Part shown: in pieces, positions 51,615 to 60,541 of the stretch
Layout of the letters: the number at the start of each line of letters is the position of its first letter
Position numbering within the stretch: position 1 is the first letter of the stretch
NCBI GenBank assembly: GCA_017999645.1
Contig: JAGNLJ010000013.1
Coordinates: forward strand, 1-60,543
From: Alphaproteobacteria bacterium
GTDB taxonomy: Bacteria; Pseudomonadota; Alphaproteobacteria; Micavibrionales; Micavibrionaceae
Direction of reading: 5' to 3'
Length of the DNA stretch: 60,543 bases
The notes under the pieces: model-generated
The model's database searches: none
What the model saw: the letters and a program-made list of their open reading frames with translations, nothing else
Told to the model about the DNA's origin: nothing
Program-made: the position numbers and the translations under genes

Positions 51615-54359
51615 TTAGACGGCTTCGAGCTGCTTCAGCGCCTGGCTGAATTTGCGGTGCGTGGATTGCGCCGTTTCCTTGCGCTGCTTGTGCTCAAGAA
51701 TGATTTCTTCCGGCGCGTTGGAAACGAATTGCTCGTTGCCGAGCTTGACATCGACCTTCTGGATTTCGCCTTCAAGGCGCGTGAGTTCCTTGCGGAGGCG
51801 CTCGCGTTCCTTGTCGAGATCGATAATGTCGGCGATGGGGAGAATTAAGGTTGCCTCATCCAAAACAGTCTGAATCGAACCTTTTGGCACTATATGGATA
51901 GAACCAATACCTTGTTCATTACCAAATGATTGCATCGATGTTTTAGTTTTCGAAACATCAATTTTTTCGTCTGGCGAAAGAAATCCTATATTTTCAATTT
52001 TTGCCATTCTTTTAATAGAAGGCTCATATTCTTTAAGTCTTTTCATTGTTTCTTTAGAAGCATCTTTTACAAAAAGTCTGAGAACCGCTTTTGCTGGCAC
52101 GTTCATATCTGCTCTTATGCTGCGGATTTCAGATATCAGACGCATGAGCCAGTTAATTTCATCTACTATTTTTTTATCAATTAAAGATTCTTCATATTCT
52201 GGCCATTTATGCATAAGCAAAAGGTCATTGCTGTCCTTTGCTGCAGTAGAAGAATAAATTTCTTCTGTAATAAAAGGCATCATCGGATTTAATAAAATCA
52301 AAATTTGATTTAAAATCCAAGCGGTAGTCTTTTTTGTGGCTTCATTGTATTGGTAAAAAGTATTTTCTGGATCAAAGCCTGGCTTAATAAACTCCAAATA
52401 CCAATCGCAGAAAGTAGACCAAACAAATTGATATATTAAATTTGCTGCTTCGTTGAACTTATAAGCCTCGATAGCCTGTTCCATTAATTTTTTAGTCTTA
52501 ATAAGCTCGCTAATAATCCAAATATTTTGACTTGCTGCAGCCATGTCTGGCTTAAATTTAGGATCATAAACACAACCATTCATTTCGCAAAAACGCGTCG
52601 CGTTCCAGAGTTTCGTCGCGAAATTGCGGTAGCCCTCGACGCGGTCCTCAGACAAACGGATATCGCGTCCCTGCGCGGCCATGGCGATCATCGTAAAGCG
52701 CAGCGCATCGGCGCCGAATTTTTCAGTCAGTTCCAGCGGGTCCATGACGTTGCCCTTGGATTTGGACATTTTCTGGCCCTTGGAATCACGCACGAGCGCG
52801 TGCATATAAACGTCCTTGAACGGCACCTCGCCCATGAAATGAATGCCGAACATCATCATGCGCGCGACCCAGTAGAAAATAATATCAAAGCCGGTGACAA
52901 GAACATCGCCAGGATAGTATTTGCCCATCTGCTTCATGGCGTTTTCATCGGGCCAACCGAGCGTCGAGAACGGCCAGAGCGCCGATGAGAACCATGTATC
53001 GAGAACGTCTTCGTCGCGTTTTATTTTAACTTTTTCGCCGTAATGTTTATCGGCCTGCGCCTGCGCGCCCTTTTCGTCTTCATCTACGAAAACTGTTCCA
53101 TCCGGCCCGTACCAAGCCGGGATCTGGTGACCCCACCATAATTGTCTTGAGATACACCATGGCTGGATGTTTTTCATCCATTCGAAATAAGTATTCTCCC
53201 AGCTCTTGGGCACGAATTTGGTTTTGCCGTCCTGCACCGCCTTGATTGCCGGTTTCGCGAGCGTGGCGGCATCGCAATACCATTGATCGGTGAGGTAAGG
53301 CTCGATCACTTCGCCCGAGCGGTCGCCGATGGGAACCGCGTGCTTGATATCCTCGACCTGCGCGAGCAGTTCCATCGCCTCGAGTTCGGTGAGAATTTTT
53401 TTGCGCGCGGCGAAACGCTCCAGCCCGACATAACCTTCCGGGGCGTTTTCATTCAGATGCGCGTTGATGTCGAAAATATTGATCATCGGCAGGTTATGGC
53501 GCTTGCCGACTTCGAAGTCGTTGAAATCATGTGCAGGCGTGATCTTAACCGCGCCGCTGCCTTTTTCCGGGTCGGAATATTCATCGGCGATGATCGGGAT
53601 CAATCTTCCGGTCAGCGGCAGGGAAACGAATTTGCCGACGAGATGTTTATAGCGTTCATCGTCCGGGTGCACCGCCACCGCCGTATCGCCGAGCATTGTT
53701 TCAGGCCGCGTCGTCGCGACCGTGATGAATTCTTCCGTCGCGCCCTCAACCGGGTAACGGATGTGCCACATATGGCCTTTTTTTTCTTTCTGCTCGACTT
53801 CGAGATCGGAAATCGCGGTGTGGAGTTTCGGGTCCCAATTGACGAGGCGTTTGTCGCGGTAAATCAGTTTTTCGCGGTAGAGCTGGACGAAGGCTTTGAG
53901 GACGGCTTCCGAGAGCCCCTCGTCCATCGTAAATCTTTCGCGTTTCCAGTCGGGCGTTGCACCGAGTTTGCGAAGCTGCGTGACAATCGTGCCGCCGGAT
54001 TCTGCTTTCCATGCCCAGACGCGCTCAAGGAATTTGTCCCGGCCCATCTTGCGGCGGTTGATGCCCTCTTTATCAAGAAGCCGTTCGACCACCATCTGCG
54101 TCGCGATGCCGGCATGGTCCGTTCCGGGCTGCCAGAGCGCATCGCGCCCCTTCATGCGGTAATAACGGGTCAGAACATCCTGCAGCGTCATGTTCAGCGC
54201 GTGGCCCATATGCAGGCTGCCCGTCACGTTGGGCGGCGGCATCATGACTGTGAAGGGCTTGGCCTTGCTGGCAGGGTCGCAGGCGAACGCGCCGGAGGCT
54301 TCCCAACGGGTGTAATGCTTGTCTTCGATGGCCTGAGGATTGAAAGTCTTATCTAACAT
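51615..54359 (-). CDS. valS: Valyl-tRNA synthetase
   Basis: Class Ia synthetase, 914 residues from MLDKTFNPQAIEDKHYTRWE (a TTG ten codons upstream is less likely). HIGH-type motif NVTGSLHMGHALN near 40-52, editing domain ~190-340 with THPEK-like VHPDDERYKHL, KMSKS in GQKMSKSKGNV near 530, anticodon-binding domain and the C-terminal coiled coil (DLDKERERLRKELTRLEG). The DNA for about residues 591-838 is far more AT-rich than the rest, see the separate feature. No frame break. Confidence 0.96.
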   Translation of the reverse strand: MLDKTFNPQAIEDKHYTRWEASGAFACDPASKAKPFTVMMPPPNVTGSLHMGHALNMTLQDVLTRYYRMKGRDALWQPGTDHAGIATQMVVERLLDKEGINRRKMGRDKFLERVWAWKAESGGTIVTQLRKLGATPDWKRERFTMDEGLSEAVLKAFVQLYREKLIYRDKRLVNWDPKLHTAISDLEVEQKEKKGHMWHIRYPVEGATEEFITVATTRPETMLGDTAVAVHPDDERYKHLVGKFVSLPLTGRLIPIIADEYSDPEKGSGAVKITPAHDFNDFEVGKRHNLPMINIFDINAHLNENAPEGYVGLERFAARKKILTELEAMELLAQVEDIKHAVPIGDRSGEVIEPYLTDQWYCDAATLAKPAIKAVQDGKTKFVPKSWENTYFEWMKNIQPWCISRQLWWGHQIPAWYGPDGTVFVDEDEKGAQAQADKHYGEKVKIKRDEDVLDTWFSSALWPFSTLGWPDENAMKQMGKYYPGDVLVTGFDIIFYWVARMMMFGIHFMGEVPFKDVYMHALVRDSKGQKMSKSKGNVMDPLELTEKFGADALRFTMIAMAAQGRDIRLSEDRVEGYRNFATKLWNATRFCEMNGCVYDPKFKPDMAAASQNIWIISELIKTKKLMEQAIEAYKFNEAANLIYQFVWSTFCDWYLEFIKPGFDPENTFYQYNEATKKTTAWILNQILILLNPMMPFITEEIYSSTAAKDSNDLLLMHKWPEYEESLIDKKIVDEINWLMRLISEIRSIRADMNVPAKAVLRLFVKDASKETMKRLKEYEPSIKRMAKIENIGFLSPDEKIDVSKTKTSMQSFGNEQGIGSIHIVPKGSIQTVLDEATLILPIADIIDLDKERERLRKELTRLEGEIQKVDVKLGNEQFVSNAPEEIILEHKQRKETAQSTHRKFSQALKQLEAV
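51845..52585. other. AT-rich mosaic patch inside valS
   Basis: 60-base samples inside read about 30% GC (52021), 23% (52261) and 35% (52501), against 55% (51661) and 63% (52621) just outside. The patch covers about residues 591-838, the anticodon-binding domain, where Ile, Lys, Asn and A/T-ending codons become frequent. Both edges are fairly sharp and the frame is kept. This suggests homologous replacement from an AT-rich donor. Confidence 0.75.
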
Positions 54360-54407
54360 GCGGCATTTATTGCGGTTTTTGCCTTCCAAGGCAAGAAAAA
54401 CCGGAGA

Positions 54408-55001
54408 TTATTCGTCGCCGAGGACGCGCTTGGAAATGCGTTCCATTTCCTTCTGGAGCAAGCGCTCCACCATGCTCGGCAGGTGCTTGTCGAGCCACTG
54501 TTTCAGCATGGGCTTCAATTCCTCGCGGACGACGTCCTCGACGGTATGTCCCTCGCCTTTGTCTATCGACGCGCGCTTGGTCAGTTCTGTAAATGCGCCC
54601 ATGACGGAATCCTCCGCGTTTCTGGTAAGAATTGTACTGAGATCATCGGTTATATCCTTGTTCTTGTCCACCGGCTCGGCGTCTTTCGGCGGCCATTCGT
54701 CCTTCGGCTCCGGCTTCGGTTCAGGTTTGGGCGGCGGAGGTGGCGCTGGCGGCGCGGCTGCAGCGGGGGGCGGTGCAGCAGGTTCCGGTTCGGCCAGTGC
54801 TTCTTCCAGCTCCTGCATGTCCACGACGATTTCTTCTGCTTTTACAGGCGCTTTTTCAGTCAGCTCGATAACGTCGTCAGCTGGCGGCGCAGGAGCCTCC
54901 TGAGCGGGCGCACCTTCATCGTCATCGGAGATGATCTGGCGTATGGAATCCAGAATTTCCTCGATCGAGGGGTCTTGATTGTTATCCTGCTGTTTGGACA
55001 T
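54408..55001 (-). CDS. popZ: PopZ-like polar organising protein (DUF2497)
   Basis: 197 residues with PopZ architecture: an N-terminal helix DPSIEEILDSIRQIISDDD (10-28) that binds clients, a Pro/Ala/Glu-rich disordered region (~30-125, with runs of A and P), and a C-terminal oligomerisation part (VREELKPMLKQWLDKHLPSM, VERLLQKEMERISKRVLG). PopZ condenses at cell poles and holds ParB/origins. Lies between tolC and valS, an order seen in other alphaproteobacteria. Confidence 0.9.
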   Translation of the reverse strand: MSKQQDNNQDPSIEEILDSIRQIISDDDEGAPAQEAPAPPADDVIELTEKAPVKAEEIVVDMQELEEALAEPEPAAPPPAAAAPPAPPPPPKPEPKPEPKDEWPPKDAEPVDKNKDITDDLSTILTRNAEDSVMGAFTELTKRASIDKGEGHTVEDVVREELKPMLKQWLDKHLPSMVERLLQKEMERISKRVLGDE

Positions 55002-55065
55002 GAGTACGGCCTGTTATTCCAATCGAATCAGTTTCGTACATTAGGTGGGGGTTGTCAAAGAGGGG

Positions 55066-56532
55066 TCAGCCGGGATTGCCTACCCTATCCACATCCATAT
55101 CGAAGTACTGGCGCTCTTTTTTCTGAAGCTTGCTGTCGAGATTGATGGTTTCAGCTCCAAATCCCAGAACATCAGGGGTTAGCAGGCCAAGGGTGGCCAG
55201 AAGCGAGAACTGCGCCACGACCTCATCGCGGCGGGCGCTGACGAGGGCGACTTGCGCGTCCAGCAACTCCTGGTCGGCGTCCAGAGAGTCCAGCACGCTG
55301 CGTGCGCCGAATTCGGCCTCTTGCTTAACGCCTTCCTGCGCGATGCGTGAGGCTTCAACTTGTGCCTCACGGGATTTGATTTGCGCGCGTGCGGCTTGAA
55401 GGTCTTCCCAGCTCCGGATCGCGTCTTCGCGCGAGCGGCGTTTCACATCGAGAATATCGAGGTAGCGGCTGTTGGCGACATGTTTCGCCTGTCTCACGCG
55501 TGAGCGCACGGCCCCTGCTTCGTATAGTGGAATGCTGGCTTCGATTCCGATATTGCGGTCGGTGCGGTCGTCCGACAATCCGCTCGGCGGGTCGTAAGTG
55601 TGGTCAACACCGGCAAATAAACCGACCTGCGGCAACAATTCACCATATACGCCATCGACATCATTTTCGGACGCTCTGTGTGCGCTGACGGCTGAAAGCA
55701 CGAGCGGGCTGCTCTCTTCGGCCTGTGTTGTCACAGTTACCAAGCTATCGGGAACGCTGAGTTTTACATCAGGCGGCGCGAGCTTGCCCGGCGCTACGCC
55801 GGTGACTTGTTCAAACGTTGCACGTGATGAATTCAGATTACCCTGAGCATCGATTACATCGGCTTCGGCGCCTGCAAGGCGTGCGTCGGACTGGCTGACG
55901 TCGGTTTTCGTGAGTTCGCCAACTTCGAAACGGTCGCGCGTCGCCTTGAGCTGGCGGCCTTGCAATTCCTGGTTCTGGCGGCGCAGATCAAGTAAAGCCT
56001 CGTCACGAAGAACGTCCATATAGGCAATCGCGACCGCTTCAAAAATATCCTGCTCCTGCGCGCGGAGGAGTTGCGAACGCGCGGTGATGACGGCGCGGGC
56101 CGAAGCTGACTGCGCCATAGTCCGTCCGCCGCGATATAAAGGTTGGGTCAATGTCAGGCCTACACCTTTCGATGTGTTGCTTTCATCGGTGTCGCCGTCA
56201 TCGGAATTGTTGTTCGTGACATCGGCGTCCGCGGTGACTGTGGGTTTCCACCCTGCCTGCGCCTGCGGGAGTTCTTCCTGGGTCGCCAGAAGATCGGCGC
56301 GGCCGGAATTGAGGGCCGGATTGTTCAGATACGCCATACGCAGGACATGGCTCATGGTCAATTGATCCGAAACTACAGGTGCGGCGGCTGGCGCCAAAAC
56401 TGGCGTGCCTCGCGGCGGCTGGCGGTAAATCTCCACATCCTGCGCATAGGCCGGAACGCCAAGCAGAATTACAGCCGGAACTATCTTAAGTCCGGTTCTC
56501 AGGAGATTTTTATATCTATTTGAAACAGCCAT
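55066..56532 (-). CDS. tolC: TolC-family outer membrane efflux/secretion protein
   Basis: 488 residues: signal peptide ending PAYAQ near 31, then two TolC/OEP repeats rich in long helices (LRMAYLNNPALNSGRADLLA, RSQLLRAQEQDIFEAVAIAY, RFEVGELTKTDVSQSDARLA; second repeat RYLDILDVKRRSREDAIRSW, GARSVLDSLDADQELLDAQV). Forms the outer-membrane channel for type I secretion or RND pumps. No inner-membrane partner is adjacent. Upstream of popZ with a 64-bp gap. Confidence 0.93.
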   Translation of the reverse strand: MAVSNRYKNLLRTGLKIVPAVILLGVPAYAQDVEIYRQPPRGTPVLAPAAAPVVSDQLTMSHVLRMAYLNNPALNSGRADLLATQEELPQAQAGWKPTVTADADVTNNNSDDGDTDESNTSKGVGLTLTQPLYRGGRTMAQSASARAVITARSQLLRAQEQDIFEAVAIAYMDVLRDEALLDLRRQNQELQGRQLKATRDRFEVGELTKTDVSQSDARLAGAEADVIDAQGNLNSSRATFEQVTGVAPGKLAPPDVKLSVPDSLVTVTTQAEESSPLVLSAVSAHRASENDVDGVYGELLPQVGLFAGVDHTYDPPSGLSDDRTDRNIGIEASIPLYEAGAVRSRVRQAKHVANSRYLDILDVKRRSREDAIRSWEDLQAARAQIKSREAQVEASRIAQEGVKQEAEFGARSVLDSLDADQELLDAQVALVSARRDEVVAQFSLLATLGLLTPDVLGFGAETINLDSKLQKKERQYFDMDVDRVGNPG

Positions 56533-56642
56533 GAAATCTCTTTTTGTCGGCGTTCATCCTATCAAAGCCGGCAGGGCTTTCAAAGAGATGATACTCGAGT
56601 AGGTATATATCCCTGTGATGCCGTGCTTTCAATATGCTGAAG

Positions 56643-57308
56643 CTATTTAAAAACAAAGGCAGGCTGCGGCGCGAAAGCCGGGAGGTAGTCTGCGCCTGCG
56701 TCAAAGAGTGGCCGGGATGAATATTTGTTACCGACGCTGTTGATTGTGAGGGTCGCCTGCCCCATGACCGCGCCGGGCTGTTTGACCACGGTCATCAGCC
56801 TTCCGCCCGGGGCGAGCTGGGCCGCGATGTTAAGGGGCACTTCGGTAACCGCTCCATGGATGAAAATGATGTCGTAAGGCCCGCCATTGGCATAACCCGC
56901 CGCCAACGGCCCGACGGCTGGCGTTATATTCTGGAAACCCAAATGCTGCCAGGCCTGAATTGCATAATCCAGAAACTGGCGGTCTTCCTCGAGAACCGTC
57001 ACGAAACCTGCAATACCGGCCATAATCGCCGCCGGATAACCCGTGCCGCCACCGATATCCAGCACCCTGCTGTTTTTGTCCGGGCCTGCCGCTTGTACCA
57101 GGCGGGAATGAGTTATTGGTTCAGGCAGGGTACGCCCGCCGCCGAGCGGCAGGTCGCCATCGCCATAGGCTACGCTCTGAAGCGGCTTAGGCACAAATGT
57201 TTCACGAGGAACATTTCCGAACGCGGCGAGGATGGCATCGTCCACGACACCGGCGGTATGGATCTGGCTATCCACCATATTTTTGCGGGCTTGTGAGAAA
57301 TCGGTCAT
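56643..57308 (-). CDS. pcm: Protein-L-isoaspartate O-methyltransferase family protein
   Basis: 221 residues from MTDFSQARKNMVDSQIHTAG; the frame opens earlier but this is the family start. SAM-binding VLDIGGGTGYPAAIMA near 79-94, preceded by PLGGGRTLPEPITHSRLVQAA where active Pcm normally has the substrate motif SQP. The GGRTLPEP variant suggests it may be one of the Pcm-like proteins without classical repair activity. In alphaproteobacteria this gene often sits upstream of tolC, as here. Confidence 0.85.
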   Translation of the reverse strand: MTDFSQARKNMVDSQIHTAGVVDDAILAAFGNVPRETFVPKPLQSVAYGDGDLPLGGGRTLPEPITHSRLVQAAGPDKNSRVLDIGGGTGYPAAIMAGIAGFVTVLEEDRQFLDYAIQAWQHLGFQNITPAVGPLAAGYANGGPYDIIFIHGAVTEVPLNIAAQLAPGGRLMTVVKQPGAVMGQATLTINSVGNKYSSRPLFDAGADYLPAFAPQPAFVFK

Positions 57309-57453
57309 GGGCGGGTAATATCCGTCTTTGAAATTCAACTGCGCCCCATGATAAAGGCGAAAAATAGCCAAATCTATTTATTTTTGGCCTTTATTTTTGC
57401 CTTTCTTTCCGGCGGATGTTTCCTCTATTATCCCGGCGACCCACCCTAATACT

Positions 57454-57527
57454 GGCGCGGTGGCAGAATGGTGATGTAGAGGACTGCAAATCCTCGTATC
57501 CGGGTTCGATTCCCGGCCGTGCCTCCA
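57454..57527 (+). tRNA. tRNA-Cys (anticodon GCA)
   Basis: 74 nt. GGCGCGG (57454-57460) pairs with CCGTGCC (57517-57523, one G-U), discriminator T and encoded CCA. Anticodon loop ACTGCAAAT carries GCA; T arm GGGTTCGATTCCC. The next gene, on the other strand, ends 2 bp away. Confidence 0.95.
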
Positions 57528-57529
57528 GT

Positions 57530-58717
57530 TTAGCCTGGAACCAGGGGTTTTACTCCCGAAGAATTCGACGGACTTTGCAGGGCGGGAGGTTTAAAAATAT
57601 CCCCTGACAGCTCTATGCCTTTTTGTTCAAGCCTGTCCAGGGCCTGCTTCATTCTTTCAAGAGTCATGAATTTTATGGCGTTGTCTTCCCCTGTAAGTGT
57701 TCCATTCTCGGCATATATATTCTTACGCGACAGACTATCGACGGCTTCCTTTAATGAAGGGGTGCGTCCCGTTTCCCTGCCCAGCGCTTCCATTTCACGA
57801 TACACATCGTTCTTGACCGATACTTCAACAAGCGCTTCCCGTTCGCTGAAGCTGTCGTACTGGCTGGCCATTTTTACAATATCTTCTTCGCTCATATTCT
57901 TTAATTCGTCTGGAGACATTTCAAGCGCCATGGAAATAGCGAAATAACTGCCAAAGTTATAGTGCTCAATTGACTTATCTTCAGCAGTCACATCATTGCG
58001 CAAAAATTTTAAAACTTCGGCATCGCCAACGATTTCCATGACTGCGCGCGCTTGCGGATTTTGTTTGAGGCTCATCGCCGCAGCGTAAAAATCGGCCCCT
58101 GCCTCATCAAGACCCATATTTTTTGCATCAACCATCAGATATTTTATGTTATTGCCCTCATCTTCATAGATTTCAGTCATAAAAGTTTCCGGGCCGGTCC
58201 TGGTCGCGTGGCCCTGCTCATGAAGTCTTACATAATTTAAAAAGGCCTCTCTCTGTTCCGGCGACAAAGTTTTTTCTAATTTTACTCCAGGGCTGTTTTC
58301 TACGTTTTCGGCTTTCGCATGAGAGTTGAAAAACTTGCTGAGAGTTTGGTCCGGGTCGACCATGACATAGTTGGCGTATTTCGTTCTGACGGTGCCGCCG
58401 GCGGTTGGTAAATTTGCGAAATTCTCAATGACCTTCTCAAAGGCAGTGTAATTTTCGAAGTACCTGTCCGCTCCGTATTCTTTAACCAGATCTTTTGATG
58501 CATTGGGATCCCGGCGGGAAAGCTCGCGTTCGATTTCAACATTGAGTTGTCTTAGCCGTTCATCGAACTCTTTGGAATTCTGCCTTGCCGCTGTCTTATC
58601 CGTATAGACAACAACATAAGTACCCTTGTCCTGGATCTTGTATATGCCAAGCTTCTCATCACCTTCCTGGAGTTTGATTTCTTTAGTTCTCTCTGTCACT
58701 GCGCCCTCTAATGCCAT
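57530..58717 (-). CDS. Uncharacterised HEXXH putative metallopeptidase
   Basis: 395 residues, no signal peptide or TM segment; acidic and Asn/Lys-rich. Residues 166-170 read HEQGH inside NYVRLHEQGHATRTG, a zincin active-site pattern, and 35 residues later DEAGADFYAAAM supplies E205 as a possible third ligand, as in gluzincins. N-terminal ~70 residues look like a strand-rich region plus a charged helix; the C-terminal 120 are helical with a Pro/Ser-rich tail. I recognise no named family. GC is about 38-40% in samples, lower than neighbours, and the stop lies 2 bp from the tRNA-Cys 3' end, both consistent with acquisition. Zinc binding is inferred. Confidence 0.7.
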   Translation of the reverse strand: MALEGAVTERTKEIKLQEGDEKLGIYKIQDKGTYVVVYTDKTAARQNSKEFDERLRQLNVEIERELSRRDPNASKDLVKEYGADRYFENYTAFEKVIENFANLPTAGGTVRTKYANYVMVDPDQTLSKFFNSHAKAENVENSPGVKLEKTLSPEQREAFLNYVRLHEQGHATRTGPETFMTEIYEDEGNNIKYLMVDAKNMGLDEAGADFYAAAMSLKQNPQARAVMEIVGDAEVLKFLRNDVTAEDKSIEHYNFGSYFAISMALEMSPDELKNMSEEDIVKMASQYDSFSEREALVEVSVKNDVYREMEALGRETGRTPSLKEAVDSLSRKNIYAENGTLTGEDNAIKFMTLERMKQALDRLEQKGIELSGDIFKPPALQSPSNSSGVKPLVPG

Positions 58718-58746
58718 TCCCCCCTGCCACGGGAAACTGCTTAATT

Positions 58747-58782
58747 TTATTCATAATAAATTAATAATTATTTAATGAATAA
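58747..58782. promoter_or_regulatory. AT-rich inverted repeat with a CtrA-type motif
   Basis: TTATTCAT (58747-58754) and ATGAATAA (58775-58782) are exact inverted copies in the divergent gap between the HEXXH gene and the TerC gene. Inside, TTAA-N7-TTAA (58761-58775) matches the CtrA full-site consensus. The local AT content makes such a match less surprising. Confidence 0.4.
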
Positions 58783-58835
58783 GGCCCGCAGTGGCGTATT
58801 GCCTGACGGGAGGCGTTGCTTTAAAAGCAATTTGC

Positions 58836-60395
58836 ATGGAATGGTTCTCTGACCCTACGGCCTGGCTCGGCCTTTTTACCCTCATATTGCTCGAACTGGT
58901 TCTCGGCATAGACAATCTCGTCTTTATCGCCATCCTTGCCCAGAAGCTGCCCCCACATCAGCGCGACCAGGCCCGCCGCATCGGCCTCCTGCTCGCGCTC
59001 GTTTTCCGCGTCGGCCTCCTGCTCGCTATTTCGTGGCTGGTGACGCTGACGGCGCCGCTGGTCGATTTTGCGGGCTTCGATTTCTCCGGACGCGACCTCA
59101 TCATGCTCTTAGGGGGACTGTTCCTTCTTTATAAGGCGACAACTGAAATTCATGGGCGGCTTGAGGGCTACGGCCATGGCGGTTCCGGCGGCGGCTACAG
59201 GCCCGCCTTCTGGACCGTGGTCGCGCAGATCGTGGTTCTGGATGCTGTCTTCTCACTCGACTCCGTCATTACCGCCGTCGGCATGACCGATCACCGCGAC
59301 ATCATGATTATCGCCGTGACCGTCGCCGTTCTGCTGATGATGCTTGTGAGTAAACCGCTGACGATTTTTGTCAATGCGCGGCCAACCGTTGTGATGCTCT
59401 GCCTTGGCTTCCTGTTGATGGTGGGCCTGAGCCTGATTGCTGAAGGTTTCGGCCACCATGTGCCGAAGGGTTATCTCTACGCCGCAATTGGGTTCTCGGT
59501 TCTAATCGAGGCGTTTAACCAGTTCGCGCAATCGAAACTCAAGAAGCGCGTTTCCGAAGGCCCCGACATGCGTCAGCGCACAGCCGACGCCGTGCTCCGC
59601 GTTTTCGGCGCGCGCAAGAGCGACGGTGAGCATGAAGAAAGCACTTCACACGAGATGAGCATGCTGCTCCAGCAGGCGGCGAAGGAGGATTTCCTGACGC
59701 CGGTCGAAAAAGATCTTCTGCGCGGTGTGTTGAATCTGAATGGCCGCACCGTCAGCACCATCATGACTCCGCGTACGGATATCGAATGGGTGGATGTTGC
59801 GGACTCGTCTGACGACTTACGCGAATTCATTATTGCTTCGCCGCGCGCGCGGTTGCTGGTGTGTGACGGCGACATCGACAATGTGCTTGGCGTCGTAAGG
59901 AAGGAAGATTATTTAGCTAAAACCTCGCCGGAATTCGCGCCATCAATTACCAAGATTATGCAGGAGCCGCTGCTGGTTCATGAAACGACTTCGGTACTAA
60001 AGCTTCTTGAGTCTCTTAAGAAGCGCCACAACGATATCGCTGTCGTCGTCGACGAATTTGGCGGGACAAAAGGTGTGGTCACGCATATCGACCTGCTGGA
60101 ATCCATCGCCGGTGAATTCCCCGACCATGACGACCCCCGCCCCGATATCGGCATCGAGCGGCAGAAAGACGGCTCTTATCTGCTCGACGGCATGGCCTCG
60201 ATCTATGACGTGCGCGACCATACCGGCCTCGATTACCAGCCCGACGGGAACTTTGCGACCATTGCCGGGTTTATCCTGCATGAAATGGGGCGTTTCCCCA
60301 CGGAAGGCGAAAAACTGGCCTGGGAGGGCTGGACCTTCGAAATCCTGCAGATGGATGCCAAGCGCATTGGCAAGGTACGGCTTTCAAAGAGTTAA
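58836..60395 (+). CDS. TerC-family membrane protein with CBS and CorC/HlyC domains
   Basis: 519 residues from [20 protein letters not shown]; a GTG start 15 codons upstream is less typical of the family. Residues ~1-240 are a seven-TM TerC domain with the ion-coordinating motifs [13 protein letters not shown] and [16 protein letters not shown]. Next come two CBS domains (~295-420, [27 protein letters not shown]) and a C-terminal transporter-associated CorC/HlyC domain (~430-515, [12 protein letters not shown]). Resembles E. coli YegH/YoaE. Metal export is likely (TerC relatives handle Mn2+); specificity is unknown. A TTGCTTT/AAAGCAA inverted repeat sits just before the start. Confidence 0.9.
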   Translation: MEWFSDPTAWLGLFTLILLELVLGIDNLVFIAILAQKLPPHQRDQARRIGLLLALVFRVGLLLAISWLVTLTAPLVDFAGFDFSGRDLIMLLGGLFLLYKATTEIHGRLEGYGHGGSGGGYRPAFWTVVAQIVVLDAVFSLDSVITAVGMTDHRDIMIIAVTVAVLLMMLVSKPLTIFVNARPTVVMLCLGFLLMVGLSLIAEGFGHHVPKGYLYAAIGFSVLIEAFNQFAQSKLKKRVSEGPDMRQRTADAVLRVFGARKSDGEHEESTSHEMSMLLQQAAKEDFLTPVEKDLLRGVLNLNGRTVSTIMTPRTDIEWVDVADSSDDLREFIIASPRARLLVCDGDIDNVLGVVRKEDYLAKTSPEFAPSITKIMQEPLLVHETTSVLKLLESLKKRHNDIAVVVDEFGGTKGVVTHIDLLESIAGEFPDHDDPRPDIGIERQKDGSYLLDGMASIYDVRDHTGLDYQPDGNFATIAGFILHEMGRFPTEGEKLAWEGWTFEILQMDAKRIGKVRLSKS

Positions 60396-60423
60396 TTAAT
60401 GCGATTTCAGGGGCTGGAATTTA

Positions 60424-60452
60424 TTGACACAAGCCCCGGAAAAACATAATAA
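60424..60452 (+). promoter_or_regulatory. tRNA-Asn promoter
   Basis: TTGACA (60424-60429), 17-bp spacer, TAATAA (60447-60452), about 15 bp before the mature tRNA 5' end. Confidence 0.6.
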
Positions 60453-60466
60453 AAGGGCCTAAGCAT

Positions 60467-60541
60467 TCCTCGATAGCTCAGCGGTAGAGCAATCGACTGT
60501 TAATCGATTGGTCGCAGGTTCGAATCCTGCTCGAGGAGCCA
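60467..60541 (+). tRNA. tRNA-Asn (anticodon GUU)
   Basis: 75 nt. TCCTCGA (60467-60473) pairs with TCGAGGA (60531-60537), then G and encoded CCA. Anticodon loop ACTGTTAAT carries GTT; T arm CAGGTTCGAATCCTG. Confidence 0.95.

Noticed and set aside
53283-54356. Long open frame of 357 codons on the plus strand opposite valS
   Set aside because: It is antisense to the conserved catalytic and editing regions of valS, and its composition follows the complement of those codons.
54700-54800. GC-rich simple repeat between popZ ends
   Set aside because: Encodes the Pro/Ala-rich disordered region expected in PopZ.
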